Assembly: GCF_001570885.1 (NCBI RefSeq)
Contig: NZ_BCSN01000021.1
Span: forward strand, 1-43,006
Direction of reading: 5' to 3'
From: Micrococcus lylae NBRC 15355
GTDB taxonomy: Bacteria > Actinomycetota > Actinomycetes > Actinomycetales > Micrococcaceae
Length of the DNA: 43,006 nucleotides
Shown piece by piece: positions 7,988 to 16,787 of this stretch. The first letter of the stretch is position 1. Every line of letters starts with the position of its first letter. The notes under the pieces were generated by a model, which searched no databases, was not told the origin of the DNA, and was given only the letters and a program-made list of their open reading frames with translations. The translations under genes were made by a program, and so were the position numbers.

Positions 7988-8411
7988 CGCGCTTCTGCAC
8001 GAGCTTGACGGCTGCCCAGTCCTCGGAGGCGCCGGCGCCGGTCGTCGCGTGCAGGCCGGCGGTCGTGGCGGCCTCCTGCACGTCGGCGGGATCCACGTGG
8101 CCCTCGCGGCCCTTGCGCGGCGTCAGCACCCACACGGGACCCTCCTCGAGCGACAGCTGCGCGTCGACGAGCGTGTCCGCGAGGTCGGTGGCGTCGCCGT
8201 CCTCGGCACGCCACCACACGAGCACGGCGTCCACCGGCTCCTGGTCCTCCTCGGGCTGCAGCTCGGTGCCGAGCGCGCCCTCGAGCCGCTCGCGCAGACC
8301 GTGGTCGACGTCCTCGTCATAGCCGAACTCGTGGACGTACTGTCCGGCGGTCAGGCTCAGCTCGTCCAGCAGGGCACGGGGTGCGTCGGTCGCGGCGGAC
8401 CCGGCGTCCAT
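7980..8411 (-). CDS. DUF3052 family protein
   Basis: A 143-residue soluble actinobacterial protein of unknown function. The recognisable part runs from LTAGQYVHEFGYDEDVD (about 20-36) through AVLVWWRAEDGDATDLAD (about 66-83) to GPVWVLTPRKGREGHVDP and LVQKR at the end. The acidic, Trp-rich centre is typical of the family. The ATG at 8411 is preferred over an upstream in-frame ATG at 8501, because GAGGAGG lies upstream and the extra 30 residues are unlike the family. It is divergent from aceE and upstream of the peroxiredoxin, with which it overlaps. The conserved pairing with aceE in distant actinobacteria suggests, but does not prove, a role tied to pyruvate dehydrogenase or redox control. 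Confidence 0.85.
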   Translation of the reverse strand: MDAGSAATDAPRALLDELSLTAGQYVHEFGYDEDVDHGLRERLEGALGTELQPEEDQEPVDAVLVWWRAEDGDATDLADTLVDAQLSLEEGPVWVLTPRKGREGHVDPADVQEAATTAGLHATTGAGASEDWAAVKLVQKRGG

Positions 8412-8482
8412 AGTCGTACAGACCTCCTCGGTTGACGGCGGCGCCGGTGTCCCGGCCACCGCCCGATCGGGTGACTCTCCCC

Positions 8483-8488
8483 ACCATA
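8483..8488 (-). promoter_or_regulatory. Candidate -10 element for the DUF3052-ahpE pair
   Basis: The minus strand reads TATGGT about 72 nt upstream of the DUF3052 start, within CGCGTATGGTGGGG. It fits the loose TAnnnT -10 of actinobacterial housekeeping promoters, but no -35 is recognisable. A plus-strand TAGGCT at 8536-8541 is an equally tentative -10 for aceE. Confidence 0.28.
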
Positions 8489-8669
8489 CGCGCAATGGCA
8501 CCCCTGGGCCTTACCCCGTGCGGGGCGGGCGCGGGTAGGCTGTCACGCAGACCACCTCAACGACGGGGGCGGCCGCGCACACCGCCGGCCGAGGATGCCG
8601 CCGCGCGCGGCCCGCACCCCCACCACAGACCCCGCGGAGACACCCCTCCGCCCAGCCAGAGGAGGCAGC

Positions 8670-11420
8670 TTGAGCGCAGCCGAAGAGAGCTCCCGCATCC
8701 TGAGCGGACTGACGAACAACTTCCCGGACAAGGATCCCCAAGAGACCGCGGAGTGGATCGAGTCCTTCGACGGCCTCGTGGAGGAGCGCGGCACGGAGCG
8801 CGCGCAGTACATCATGCGCTCCCTGCTGCAGCGGGCCGGCATGAAGTCCGTGGGCGTGCCGATGGTGACCACCACCGACTACGTCAACACCATCCCCGCC
8901 GACCAGGAGCCCGAGTTCCCCGGCGACGAGGAGCTCGAGCGCCGCTACCGCAACTACCTGCGCTGGAACGCCGCCGTCATGGTGCAGCGTGCCCAGCGCG
9001 AGGGCATCGGCGTGGGCGGCCACATCTCGTCCTACGCCGGTCAGGCGACCCTCTACGAGGTGGGCTACAACCACTTCTTCCGCGGCCAGGACCACCCGGG
9101 CGGCGGCGACCAGGTCTTCTTCCAGGGCCACTCCTCGCCCGGCAACTACGCGCGCGCCTTCCTCGAGGGCCGGCTGACCGAGGAGGACCTCGACGGCTTC
9201 CGCCAGGAGAAGTCGAAGAAGGGCCACGCGCTGTCCTCCTACCCGCACCCGCGCATGATGCCGGAGTTCTGGCAGTTCCCGACCGTCTCCATGGGCCTGG
9301 GCCCGATGAACGCGATCTTCCAGGCGCAGTACAACCGCTACCTGCAGGACCAAGGCATCAAGGACACCTCGGACCAGCACGTCTGGGCCTTCCTCGGCGA
9401 CGGCGAGATGGACGAGCCGGAGTCGCGCGGCCAGCTGCACATCGCCGCGAACAACAACCTGGACAACCTGACCTTCGTGGTGAACTGCAACCTGCAGCGC
9501 CTCGACGGGCCCGTCCGCGGCAACGGCAAGATCGTGCAGGAGCTGGAGTCCTACTTCCGCGGTGCCGGCTGGAACGTCATCAAGGTCCTGTGGGGCCGCG
9601 AGTGGGACCCGCTGCTCGAGAAGGACGACACCGGCGAGCTCGTGCGTGTCATGAACGAGACCGTCGACGGCGACTACCAGACCTACAAGGCCGAGGACGG
9701 CGCCTTCGTGCGCGAGCACTTCTTCGGCCGGTCCTCCGTCACCAAGGAGCTCGTCGCGGACATGTCCGACGACGAGATCTGGGGCCTCAAGCGCGGCGGC
9801 CACGACTACCGCAAGGTGTACGCCGCCTACAAGGCCGCGATGGAGCACAAGGGCCAGCCGACCGTCATCCTGGCGCACACCATCAAGGGCTACGGCCTCG
9901 GCAAGTCCTTCGAGGGACGCAACGCCACGCACCAGATGAAGAAGCTGACCGTGGACGACTTCAAGACCTTCCGCGACCGCCACCGCATCCCGGTCTCGGA
10001 CGAGGTCATCGAGGGCGACCCGTACAACATCCCGTACTACCACCCGGGCGAGGACGCCCCGGAGATCCAGTACATGCTCGAGCGCCGCAAGGCCCTCGGC
10101 GGTGCCGTCCCGGAGCGCCGCAGCACGTACCCCGCCATCCCGGTCCCCGGCGAGGCCGCCTACAAGCAGGCGCGCAAGGGCTCCGGCAAGCAGGAGGCGG
10201 CCACCACCATGGCGTTCGTCCGCCTGCTCAAGGACCTCATGCGGGACAAGAACCTGGGCTCGCGCCTGGTGCCGATCATCCCGGACGAGGCCCGCACCTT
10301 CGGCATGGACTCGTTCTTCCCGACGGCGAAGATCTACAACACCAAGGGCCAGAACTACCTCGCCGTGGACCGCGACCTGTTCCTGTCCTACAAGGAGTCC
10401 CCGCAGGGCAAGCTCTTCCACGTGGGCATCAACGAGGACGGCGCCACCGCCGCGTTCAACGCGATCGGCACCTCCTACTCCACCCACGGCGAGCCCATGG
10501 TGCCGGTGTACATCTTCTACTCGATGTTCGGCTTCCAGCGGACCGCGGACAACATCTGGGCCGGCGCCGACCAGCTGGCGCGCGGCTTCATGATCGGCGC
10601 CACCGCCGGACGCACCACGCTCACCGGCGAGGGCACCCAGCACATGGACGGCCACTCCCCGGTGCTCGCCGGCACCAACCCGGCTGTGAAGACCTACGAC
10701 CCGGCCTACGGCTACGAGATCGCCCACATCGTCCGCCAGGGCCTGGAGGACATGTACGGCGACCACGACCGTGGCGAGGACGTCCGCAACGTCATCTACT
10801 ACCTGACGGTCTACAACGAGCCGATCGTGCATCCGGCCGAGCCGGAGGACCTGGACGTCGAGGGCCTGCTCAAGGGCATGTACCTGCTCTCCGCGGGCGA
10901 GGCCGACGGCCCGAAGGTCCAGCTCATGGGCTCGGGCGTGTCCGTGCCGTGGGCCGTGGAGGCGCAGCGGCTCCTCGCCGAGGACTGGAGCGTGTCCGCG
11001 GACGTGTGGTCCGTGACCAGCTGGAACGAGCTGTACCGCGACGCGGCCGCCGCCGAGAAGGAGGCCCTGCGCGACGCGGACGGGCAGGAGCGGATCCCGT
11101 ACATCACGCAGAAGCTGGCCGACGTGCAGGGCCCGATCGTGGCGTCCACGGACTACACGACCTCCCTGCCGAACCAGGTGCGCCCGTTCGTCAAGCAGGA
11201 CATGGCGGTGCTCGGCGCCGACGAGTTCGGCTTCGCGGACACCCGCTCGGCCGCCCGCCGCTACTTCCTCATCGACGCCCACTCCATGGTCGTCCGTGCC
11301 CTCCAGATGCTGGAGAAGGACGGCTCCGTGGAGGCCGGCACCGCCAAGAAGGCGCATGAGAAGTACCGGCTCGACGACGTGAACGCCGGCACCACCGGCA
11401 ACGCCGGCGGCGACGCCTGA
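8670..11420 (+). CDS. aceE: Pyruvate dehydrogenase E1 component, homodimeric type
   Basis: Thiamine diphosphate enzyme that decarboxylates pyruvate and acetylates the lipoyl E2 subunit, feeding acetyl-CoA to the TCA cycle and to the fab genes downstream. About 916 residues, the normal size for a fused alpha-beta E1. The TPP/Mg site [10 protein letters not shown] lies at about 243-252. The N-terminal domain shows [16 protein letters not shown] and [13 protein letters not shown], and the transketolase-like middle has [18 protein letters not shown]. The start is TTG at 8670, because AGAGGAGG lies 5 nt upstream. An ATG at 8595 would add a 25-residue Pro/Arg-rich extension with no ribosome site. 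A strong hairpin follows. E2 and E3 genes are not in the window. Confidence 0.96.
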   Translation: MSAAEESSRILSGLTNNFPDKDPQETAEWIESFDGLVEERGTERAQYIMRSLLQRAGMKSVGVPMVTTTDYVNTIPADQEPEFPGDEELERRYRNYLRWNAAVMVQRAQREGIGVGGHISSYAGQATLYEVGYNHFFRGQDHPGGGDQVFFQGHSSPGNYARAFLEGRLTEEDLDGFRQEKSKKGHALSSYPHPRMMPEFWQFPTVSMGLGPMNAIFQAQYNRYLQDQGIKDTSDQHVWAFLGDGEMDEPESRGQLHIAANNNLDNLTFVVNCNLQRLDGPVRGNGKIVQELESYFRGAGWNVIKVLWGREWDPLLEKDDTGELVRVMNETVDGDYQTYKAEDGAFVREHFFGRSSVTKELVADMSDDEIWGLKRGGHDYRKVYAAYKAAMEHKGQPTVILAHTIKGYGLGKSFEGRNATHQMKKLTVDDFKTFRDRHRIPVSDEVIEGDPYNIPYYHPGEDAPEIQYMLERRKALGGAVPERRSTYPAIPVPGEAAYKQARKGSGKQEAATTMAFVRLLKDLMRDKNLGSRLVPIIPDEARTFGMDSFFPTAKIYNTKGQNYLAVDRDLFLSYKESPQGKLFHVGINEDGATAAFNAIGTSYSTHGEPMVPVYIFYSMFGFQRTADNIWAGADQLARGFMIGATAGRTTLTGEGTQHMDGHSPVLAGTNPAVKTYDPAYGYEIAHIVRQGLEDMYGDHDRGEDVRNVIYYLTVYNEPIVHPAEPEDLDVEGLLKGMYLLSAGEADGPKVQLMGSGVSVPWAVEAQRLLAEDWSVSADVWSVTSWNELYRDAAAAEKEALRDADGQERIPYITQKLADVQGPIVASTDYTTSLPNQVRPFVKQDMAVLGADEFGFADTRSAARRYFLIDAHSMVVRALQMLEKDGSVEAGTAKKAHEKYRLDDVNAGTTGNAGGDA

Positions 11421-11452
11421 TCCGTTCCGCAACGGGCTGACGCCCCGCTTCC

Positions 11453-11501
11453 CGACGACGGCCCCTCGCCTTTTCCACCGAAAGGCGAGGGGCCGTCGTC
11501 G
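11453..11501 (+). terminator. Terminator after aceE
   Basis: A perfect 21-bp stem with a 7-nt loop begins 33 nt after the aceE stop. Its arms open with CGACGACGGCCCC and close with the complement. There is no U-tract after the stem, as is usual for hairpin terminators in GC-rich actinobacteria. Confidence 0.85.
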
Positions 11502-11544
11502 CGTCCCGTGGGGTTCCCCGGTGCCCGCGGTGGGATGCGCGGCC

Positions 11545-11576
11545 TGTAGGGAACGTACAAAGACCCCCGCTAGGAT
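11545..11576 (+). promoter_or_regulatory. fasR promoter with half of a fab-type palindrome
   Basis: The 18-mer TGTAGGGAACGTACAAAG (11545-11562) matches 14 of 18 positions of the palindrome upstream of fabD. TAGGAT at 11571-11576 fits a -10 and lies 6 nt before the fasR ATG, so the transcript may be leaderless. The same bases contain AGGA at ribosome-site distance, so a leadered transcript from further upstream is also possible. The 18-mer would cover the -35 region, consistent with autoregulation. Confidence 0.5.
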
Positions 11577-11582
11577 CACCCC

Positions 11583-12809
11583 ATGCCCGATTCGCGTCCC
11601 CCTGCCGGCACACGGCCGATCTCGGCGGAATCGCTCGCGCGGCTCCGTACGCACCTGGGCGAGCTGAACACCGCCATCCTGCAGCGCGTGGACGCGGCCC
11701 TCCCCTGGTACCGCCGGCTGACGCCGGACGAGCGCAGCCACCTGGGGCTGGTGGCACAGCGCGGCCTCAACGGCTTCGTGCAGTGGTTCCAGAAGCCCGG
11801 GGTGACCAGTGGGCATGTGCTGGCGGACGTGTTCGGCGAGGCGCCCACCGAGCTGACCCGCTCGATCTCGCTGCAGCGGGCGCTCCAGCTGATCCGCACC
11901 ATCGTCGAGGCCGTCGAGGCCGTGGTCCCGGAGATCCTGCAGGACCGTGACCAGGCCGCGGTGCGCGAGTCGATGCTGCGGTACTCCCGTGAGGTCGCCT
12001 TCGCCCTGGCCGATGTCTACGCCCGCGCCGCCGAGACCCGGGGGGCCATGGACTCCCGCCTCGAGGCCGTCCTGCTGGATGCGGTGCTGCGCGGTCAGGA
12101 CGCGGATGAGATCCGCCACCGTGCCACCGCCATCGGCTGGCGCGGTGAACGCCAGGTGCTGGTCATGGCCGGCGGCGCTCCGGGGCCGGACAAGCCCGCC
12201 TACGTCGGTGAGCTGCGCCGGGCTGCGGCCCGGCACAAGTGCGACGTGCTGATCGGCGTGCAGTCCGAGCGCCTCGTGGTGGTGGTCGGGTCCGTGGAGG
12301 ACTCCACGGTGGTGGCCGCCGCCCTGGCCCCGTGGTTCGCGGAAGGACCGGTGATCGTGGGGCCGACCGTGGACTCTCTGACCGAGGCCCACGTGTCCGC
12401 TCGGCATGTGTTCGCCTCGCTGTCCGCGGCGGGGGCACACCCACGGGCACCGCGGCCGACGCCGACGCACGAGCTGCTGCCCGAACGTGTGCTGATGGGC
12501 GACCCGACCGCGCGGGAGGCGCTGATCCACGGCGTGTACCGGCCCCTGCTGCAGGCCGGCCCGTCCCTGTTGGAGACGGTGGACACCTACGGCCTGCTGG
12601 GACACTCGCTCGAGGCGACCGCCCGCGAGCTCTACATCCACACGAACACCGTCCGCTACCGCCTGCGCCGGGTCAGCGAGCTGACCGGATGGGACCCTCT
12701 GGTGCCGCGCGACGCCTACGTCCTGCACACGGCGATCACGGTCGGTCGACTCGCCGAGCACGACGCGCCCCTCGGCGGCGAGCGACCCCACGGCGAACGC
12801 GATCGCTGA
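11583..12809 (+). CDS. fasR: PucR/CdaR-type transcriptional regulator of fatty acid synthesis, FasR-like
   Basis: A 408-residue DNA-binding regulator. The C-terminal helix-turn-helix of the PucR class is at about 330-395 and includes LGHSLEATARELYIHTNTVR and YRLRRVSELTGWDP. The N-terminal half is helical and lacks an obvious enzyme motif. In Streptomyces coelicolor the equivalent gene beside fabDHPF encodes FasR, which controls that operon. Mycobacteria have a related protein at the same site between aceE and fabD. The position here is identical, so control of fabD-fabF is the likely role. A palindrome shared by the fasR and fabD upstream regions is a candidate binding site. The ligand, probably an acyl-CoA or acyl-ACP species, is not known from sequence. 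Confidence 0.85.
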   Translation: MPDSRPPAGTRPISAESLARLRTHLGELNTAILQRVDAALPWYRRLTPDERSHLGLVAQRGLNGFVQWFQKPGVTSGHVLADVFGEAPTELTRSISLQRALQLIRTIVEAVEAVVPEILQDRDQAAVRESMLRYSREVAFALADVYARAAETRGAMDSRLEAVLLDAVLRGQDADEIRHRATAIGWRGERQVLVMAGGAPGPDKPAYVGELRRAAARHKCDVLIGVQSERLVVVVGSVEDSTVVAAALAPWFAEGPVIVGPTVDSLTEAHVSARHVFASLSAAGAHPRAPRPTPTHELLPERVLMGDPTAREALIHGVYRPLLQAGPSLLETVDTYGLLGHSLEATARELYIHTNTVRYRLRRVSELTGWDPLVPRDAYVLHTAITVGRLAEHDAPLGGERPHGERDR

Positions 12810-12827
12810 GTCCGCCATCTGAGACTG

Positions 12828-12846
12828 TTTGTAGGAATCCTCCAAA
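12828..12846 (+). promoter_or_regulatory. Candidate FasR operator upstream of fabD
   Basis: The 19-bp sequence TTTGTAGGAATCCTCCAAA is an inverted repeat, TTTGTAGGA and TCCTCCAAA around one central base, matching at 8 of 9 pairs. It begins 18 nt after the fasR stop and ends 67 nt before fabD. A degenerate copy precedes fasR itself. No clear -10 or -35 is visible around it. Confidence 0.5.
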
Positions 12847-12913
12847 GCTGTTCGGAAGGGTTGGTGACCGCCGTGCCGCCCGCTGAGGGCGTCCACCTGG
12901 AAGAGTGGAGGCC

Positions 12914-13837
12914 ATGCTTGCGATCGTGTGCCCCGGACAGGGATCCCAGACGCCCGGCTTCCTCGCCCCCTGGCTCGAGCTCGACGGCGCCGCCGAGCTG
13001 CTCGGTCGGCTCTCCGAGACGTCCCGCATGGACCTGGCGGAGCACGGCACGGTCTCGGACGAGGAGACCATCAAGGACACAGCGGTGGCCCAGCGCCTGA
13101 TCGTCGCCGCGGGCCTCGTCTCGGCACACGCACTGGACCTGGACGCCGTCGGCGGCGAGAAGGTCCTCCTGGCCGGGCACTCGGTCGGCGAGATCACCGC
13201 GGCGGCCCTGGCCGGCGTGCTGACCGCCGAGGAGGCCGCCGCCCTGGTGAGGGTCCGCGCGGACGGCATGGCCGAGGCCGCGGCCTCGGCCCCGACCGGC
13301 ATGGCGGCCGTCGTGGGCGGAGACCAGGACGAGGTCCTGGCCGCGATCGCCGACCACGGCCTCACCCCCGCCAACGTGAACGGAGCCGGCCAGACCGTCG
13401 CCGCCGGCGCCGTCGAGAAACTTGCGGCTCTCGGCGAGGACGCCCCCGCCAAGGCCCGCGTCATCCCGCTGAAGGTCGCCGGAGCCTTCCACACCGAGTA
13501 CATGGCCTCGGCGGTGCCTGCGCTCAGCGAGCACGTCGCAGGCCTCTCCCCCGAGGATCCGCGGGTGGAGCTGCTGTCCAACCGGGACGGCGAGGCCGTC
13601 GCATCCGGCGCCGACGCCCTCGACCGGATTGTCGGACAGGTGACCCGCCCGGTGCGCTGGGACCTCTGCATGGAGGCGATGGCCGCCCGCGGCGTCACCG
13701 GCATCCTCGAGGTGCTGCCCGGCGGCACCCTGACCGGCCTCGCCAAGCGAGGCCTGCGCGGCACCCGGGTGTGCGCGCTCAAGACCCCCGACGACCTCTC
13801 CACGGCCGCCGAGTTCATCGCCGAGCACACCGCCTGA
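12914..13837 (+). CDS. fabD: Malonyl-CoA:ACP transacylase
   Basis: Loads malonyl groups from CoA onto acyl carrier protein for type II fatty acid synthesis. The 307-residue protein begins with the canonical LAIVCPGQGSQ (GQGSQ at 8-12), has the nucleophile elbow GHSVGE with Ser90, and His193 in AGAFHTEYM as the catalytic partner. Length and motif spacing are normal. The ATG at 12914 is chosen because it gives the family N-terminus. GTG at 12905 would add MEA. GGAGG lies only 2 nt before the ATG, with a weaker AAGAG further back. First gene of the fabD-fabH-acpP-fabF operon. It is separated from fabH by 38 bp. Confidence 0.96.
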   Translation: MLAIVCPGQGSQTPGFLAPWLELDGAAELLGRLSETSRMDLAEHGTVSDEETIKDTAVAQRLIVAAGLVSAHALDLDAVGGEKVLLAGHSVGEITAAALAGVLTAEEAAALVRVRADGMAEAAASAPTGMAAVVGGDQDEVLAAIADHGLTPANVNGAGQTVAAGAVEKLAALGEDAPAKARVIPLKVAGAFHTEYMASAVPALSEHVAGLSPEDPRVELLSNRDGEAVASGADALDRIVGQVTRPVRWDLCMEAMAARGVTGILEVLPGGTLTGLAKRGLRGTRVCALKTPDDLSTAAEFIAEHTA

Positions 13838-13875
13838 CACGGCCGGACCGCTCGACCTACGGAGGGAAGCACCTC

Positions 13876-14928
13876 GTGAACGTCACCCTGAACCAGACCA
13901 CCCCCGTCGCCGGCAGCCGCATCAGCGCGGTCGGCGCATACCGCCCGAAGAACCTCGTCCCGAACGAGGAGCTCGTCGGACCGATCGACTCCTCTGACGA
14001 GTGGATCCGTCAACGCACGGGCATCGTGACCCGCCAGCGCGCCACCCCAGAGGAGACCGTGCCCATGATGGCCGAGGGGGCCGCCCGGGAGGCCCTCGAC
14101 GCCGCGGGGCTGACCGGGGCGGACCTGGGCGCCGTCATCGTCGCCACCGTTTCCTTCCCGTATCAGACGCCCTCCGCTGCGGCGCTTCTCGCCGAAGCCC
14201 TGGGTGCCACCCCGGCACCGGCCTTCGACGTCTCCGCCGCATGCGCCGGCTACTGCTACGGCGTGGCCCAGGCCGATGCCCTGGTGCGCTCCGGCATGGC
14301 CGAGCACGTGCTGGTGGTCGGCGTCGAACGCCTGTCCGACCTCGTGGACCCCACAGACCGCTCCATCTCCTTCCTGCTCGGCGACGGCGCCGGCGCCGTG
14401 GTCGTCTCCGCCACAGACGAGCCGGGCATCTCCCGCTCCGTGTGGGGCTCTGAGGGCGCCCGCTGGGAGACGATTCGCATGACCCACTCCCTGCTGGACA
14501 TGAAGCAGACCGTGGATCAGGCCATCGAGGCCGCTGACGCCTCCTGCCTCACGGGAGGAGAGCACACGGCCTGGCCGACCCTGCGCCAGGACGGCCCGTC
14601 CGTCTTCCGCTGGGCAGTGTGGTCCATGGCGAAGGTCGCCCAACAGGCCGTCGACGCCGCGGGCGTGCAGCCGGAGGACCTGGCCGCGTTCATCCCCCAC
14701 CAGGCCAACATGCGCATCATCGACGAGTTCGCCAAGCAGCTGAAGCTGCCGGACTCCGTGGTGGTCGCCCGGGACATCGCGGATGCCGGCAACACGTCGG
14801 CCGCGTCCATCCCCCTGGCCATGCACAGACTCCTGCAGGAGCAGCCGCAGCTCAGCGGCGGCCTCGCCCTGCAGATCGGCTTCGGCGCCGGGCTGGTCTA
14901 CGGCGCCCAGGTCGTGCGTCTCCCCTGA
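13876..14928 (+). CDS. fabH: 3-oxoacyl-ACP synthase III
   Basis: Condenses an acyl-CoA primer with malonyl-ACP to start each fatty acid chain, and so decides straight versus branched primers. The 350-residue protein has the full triad: Cys123 in DVSAACAGYCYG, His275 in FIPHQANMRI and Asn306 in AGNTSAASIP. The C-terminal GFGAGLVYGAQVV is typical. The GTG start at 13876 has GGAGGGAAG 7-15 nt upstream. A much longer open frame runs upstream through fabD but is a shadow. Actinobacteria with iso and anteiso lipids use FabH on branched-chain acyl-CoAs. That preference is inferred, not visible. Confidence 0.96.
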   Translation: MNVTLNQTTPVAGSRISAVGAYRPKNLVPNEELVGPIDSSDEWIRQRTGIVTRQRATPEETVPMMAEGAAREALDAAGLTGADLGAVIVATVSFPYQTPSAAALLAEALGATPAPAFDVSAACAGYCYGVAQADALVRSGMAEHVLVVGVERLSDLVDPTDRSISFLLGDGAGAVVVSATDEPGISRSVWGSEGARWETIRMTHSLLDMKQTVDQAIEAADASCLTGGEHTAWPTLRQDGPSVFRWAVWSMAKVAQQAVDAAGVQPEDLAAFIPHQANMRIIDEFAKQLKLPDSVVVARDIADAGNTSAASIPLAMHRLLQEQPQLSGGLALQIGFGAGLVYGAQVVRLP

Positions 14929-14992
14929 GACGCCAGACACATGATTCACTGACCAACGTACCCATTCCGCAACCAACAAAGGAGACGCCACC

Positions 14993-15238
14993 ATGGCTTC
15001 CAAGGAAGAGATCCTCGCCGGCCTGGCCGAGATCGTGAACGAGGAGACCGGTCTGGAGACCGAGGAGGTCCAGCCGGAGAAGTCCTTCACCGATGACCTG
15101 GACATCGACTCGATTTCGATGATGACCATCGTGGTCAACGCCGAGGAGAAGTTCGACGTGAAGATCCCGGACGAGGAGGTCAAGAACCTCAAGACCGTCC
15201 AGGACGCCGTGGACTACATCGAGGGCGCCCAGGCCTGA
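14993..15238 (+). CDS. acpP: Acyl carrier protein
   Basis: The 81-residue acidic carrier that holds growing acyl chains on a 4-phosphopantetheine arm. The attachment site is Ser40 in DLDIDSISMMTIV. The usual DSL reads DSI here, as in several actinobacterial ACPs. The helix II to III region (EEKFDVKIPDEEV) and C-terminal YIEGAQA are normal. AAAGGAG lies 8 nt before the ATG, one of the strongest ribosome sites in the window, as expected for a very abundant protein. The preceding 64 bp are noticeably AT-richer than their surroundings and may hold an extra promoter. A perfect hairpin follows before fabF. Confidence 0.97.
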   Translation: MASKEEILAGLAEIVNEETGLETEEVQPEKSFTDDLDIDSISMMTIVVNAEEKFDVKIPDEEVKNLKTVQDAVDYIEGAQA

Positions 15239-15282
15239 GCCTGACGCCCGACGCCCGCCAGCGCGGCGACACCGTCGGCATC

Positions 15283-15311
15283 GGCCGGGGACGCATTCCG
15301 CGTCCCCGGCC
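15283..15311 (+). terminator. Perfect hairpin between acpP and fabF
   Basis: A 12-bp perfect stem (GGCCGGGGACGC and complement) with a 5-nt loop lies 44 nt after acpP and 104 nt before fabF. Inside an operon that otherwise has short gaps, it probably acts as a partial terminator or as a 3-prime stabiliser for the acpP message rather than a full stop. Confidence 0.55.
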
Positions 15312-15415
15312 CCTCAGCCGCTGGGGCCCGCGCAGCATCGGCGCCGCATCCGCCGGCACTACAGACACTGACGAATCCGTCCGAGGACGGCCGAATCGAG
15401 GGGACAGCAGACACC

Positions 15416-16663
15416 ATGACCCGCACCGCAGTCATCACCGGCCTGGGCGCCACCACGCCGATCGGCGGCGACGTGCCCTCCTTCTGGGCGAACGCGCTGG
15501 CCGGCACCCCGGGTGCCCGCACTCTTGAGCACGAGTGGGTGGAGAAGCACGACCTTCCGGTGACCTTCGCTGCGGAGCTCGCCGTCCCGACCTCCGAGGT
15601 GCTGAAGAAGGTCGAGCTGAAGCGCCAGGACCCGTCCATGCAGATGGCCACCGTGGCCGCCCGTGAAGCCTGGGCGGACGCGGGCTTCGGTGAGGACGCG
15701 GACATCGACCACGACCGCTTCGCGATCGCCTTCGGCACCGGCATCGGCGGTGTGTGGACCCTCCTGGAGGGCTGGGACACCCTGCGCGAGCGCGGCCCGC
15801 GCCGCGTGATGCCCATGACCGTGCCGATGCTCATGCCGAACGGCGCCGCCGGTGCGCTGTCCCTGGAGTTCGGCGCCCGCGGCGGCGCCCGCACCGTGGT
15901 CTCCGCCTGCGCCTCCGGCACCGAGTCCCTCGACCTCGCCCTGCAGCTCATCCGCTCCGGCAAGGCGGACATCGTCATGACCGGGTCCACCGAGGCCGCC
16001 ATCCATCCGCTGCCGATCGGCGCCTTCTGCGCCATGCAGGCCATGTCCAAGCGCAACGACGACCCCCAGGCTGCCTCCCGCCCCTACGACGTGGACCGTG
16101 ACGGCTTCGTGCTCGGCGAGGGCGCAGGCGTGATGATCATCGAGTCCGAGGAGCACGCCAAGGCACGCGGCGCCCGCGTCTACGCCCGCCTGGCCGGCAC
16201 CGGCGTCACCTCCGACTCCCACCACATCACGGCGCCGGAGCCGGAGGGCCTGGGCGCCACCCGCGCCATGCGCGCGGCCCTGGAGGACGCCGGCCTCTCC
16301 CCGGAGCAGGTGTGCCACGTGAACGCCCACGCCACCTCCACCCCGGTCGGCGACAAGCCGGAGTACCTGGCCATGCGTGCCGTCTTCGGCGACCACGTCG
16401 AGCAGGTGAAGGTCTCCGCCACCAAGTCCCAGACGGGCCACCTGCTCGGCGCCTCCGGCGCGATCGAATCGGTGCTCTCGGTGCTGGCCGTGCACCACGG
16501 CAAGGCCCCGGTCACCATCAACCTGGACAACCAGGACCCCCAGATCCCGCTCAACGTGGTCACCGGCACCCCGGCCGAGCTGCCCGAGGGCGACCGCGCC
16601 GTGGTGAAGAACTCCTTCGGCTTCGGCGGACACAACGCCGTCGCCGTGTTCACCTCGTACTGA
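15416..16663 (+). CDS. fabF: 3-oxoacyl-ACP synthase II
   Basis: Elongating condensing enzyme of fatty acid synthesis, 415 residues, cytosolic homodimer. The catalytic Cys165 lies in VVSACASGTESLD. The two active-site histidines are His305 in VNAHATSTPVGD and His342 in GHLLGASGAIES. The C-terminal NSFGFGGHNAVAVF loop is intact. GAGGGGACA precedes the ATG at 15416 at a rather long distance. It is the last gene of the fab operon, after a 177-bp gap with a hairpin, and a strong terminator follows. No fabG, fabI or fabZ gene is nearby, so the reductive steps are encoded elsewhere. Confidence 0.97.
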   Translation: MTRTAVITGLGATTPIGGDVPSFWANALAGTPGARTLEHEWVEKHDLPVTFAAELAVPTSEVLKKVELKRQDPSMQMATVAAREAWADAGFGEDADIDHDRFAIAFGTGIGGVWTLLEGWDTLRERGPRRVMPMTVPMLMPNGAAGALSLEFGARGGARTVVSACASGTESLDLALQLIRSGKADIVMTGSTEAAIHPLPIGAFCAMQAMSKRNDDPQAASRPYDVDRDGFVLGEGAGVMIIESEEHAKARGARVYARLAGTGVTSDSHHITAPEPEGLGATRAMRAALEDAGLSPEQVCHVNAHATSTPVGDKPEYLAMRAVFGDHVEQVKVSATKSQTGHLLGASGAIESVLSVLAVHHGKAPVTINLDNQDPQIPLNVVTGTPAELPEGDRAVVKNSFGFGGHNAVAVFTSY

Positions 16664-16698
16664 TCTCGGCCGCGCCGACGAACGGCGGCTGCACGCCA

Positions 16699-16740
16699 GA
16701 AGGGCCGGGCCCGGAGGTTGCTCTCCGGATCCGGCCCTTC
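16699..16740. terminator. Terminator after fabF
   Basis: Two 18-nt arms, GAAGGGCCGGGCCCGGAG and CTCCGGATCCGGCCCTTC, pair at 16 of 18 positions around a 6-nt loop. The element lies 35 nt after fabF. On the other strand it is beyond the RNHCP gene end, so it may serve both directions. Confidence 0.85.
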
Positions 16741-16787
16741 CTGACATCCCGGCGACGATGCGATGCGGCCGTCTGCGCGCTGCTCGG

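Noticed and set aside
8511-12896. A 1461-codon open frame antisense to aceE and fasR
   Set aside because: It is antisense to two genes with complete catalytic or DNA-binding motifs, and its translation is His/Val/Leu/Gly-rich low-complexity sequence typical of the complement of GC-rich codons. It has no ribosome site or domain.
12736-15192. An 818-codon frame antisense to fabD, fabH and acpP
   Set aside because: The three genes on the plus strand have full active sites. The antisense translation is Ser/Ala/Arg-rich and motif-free.
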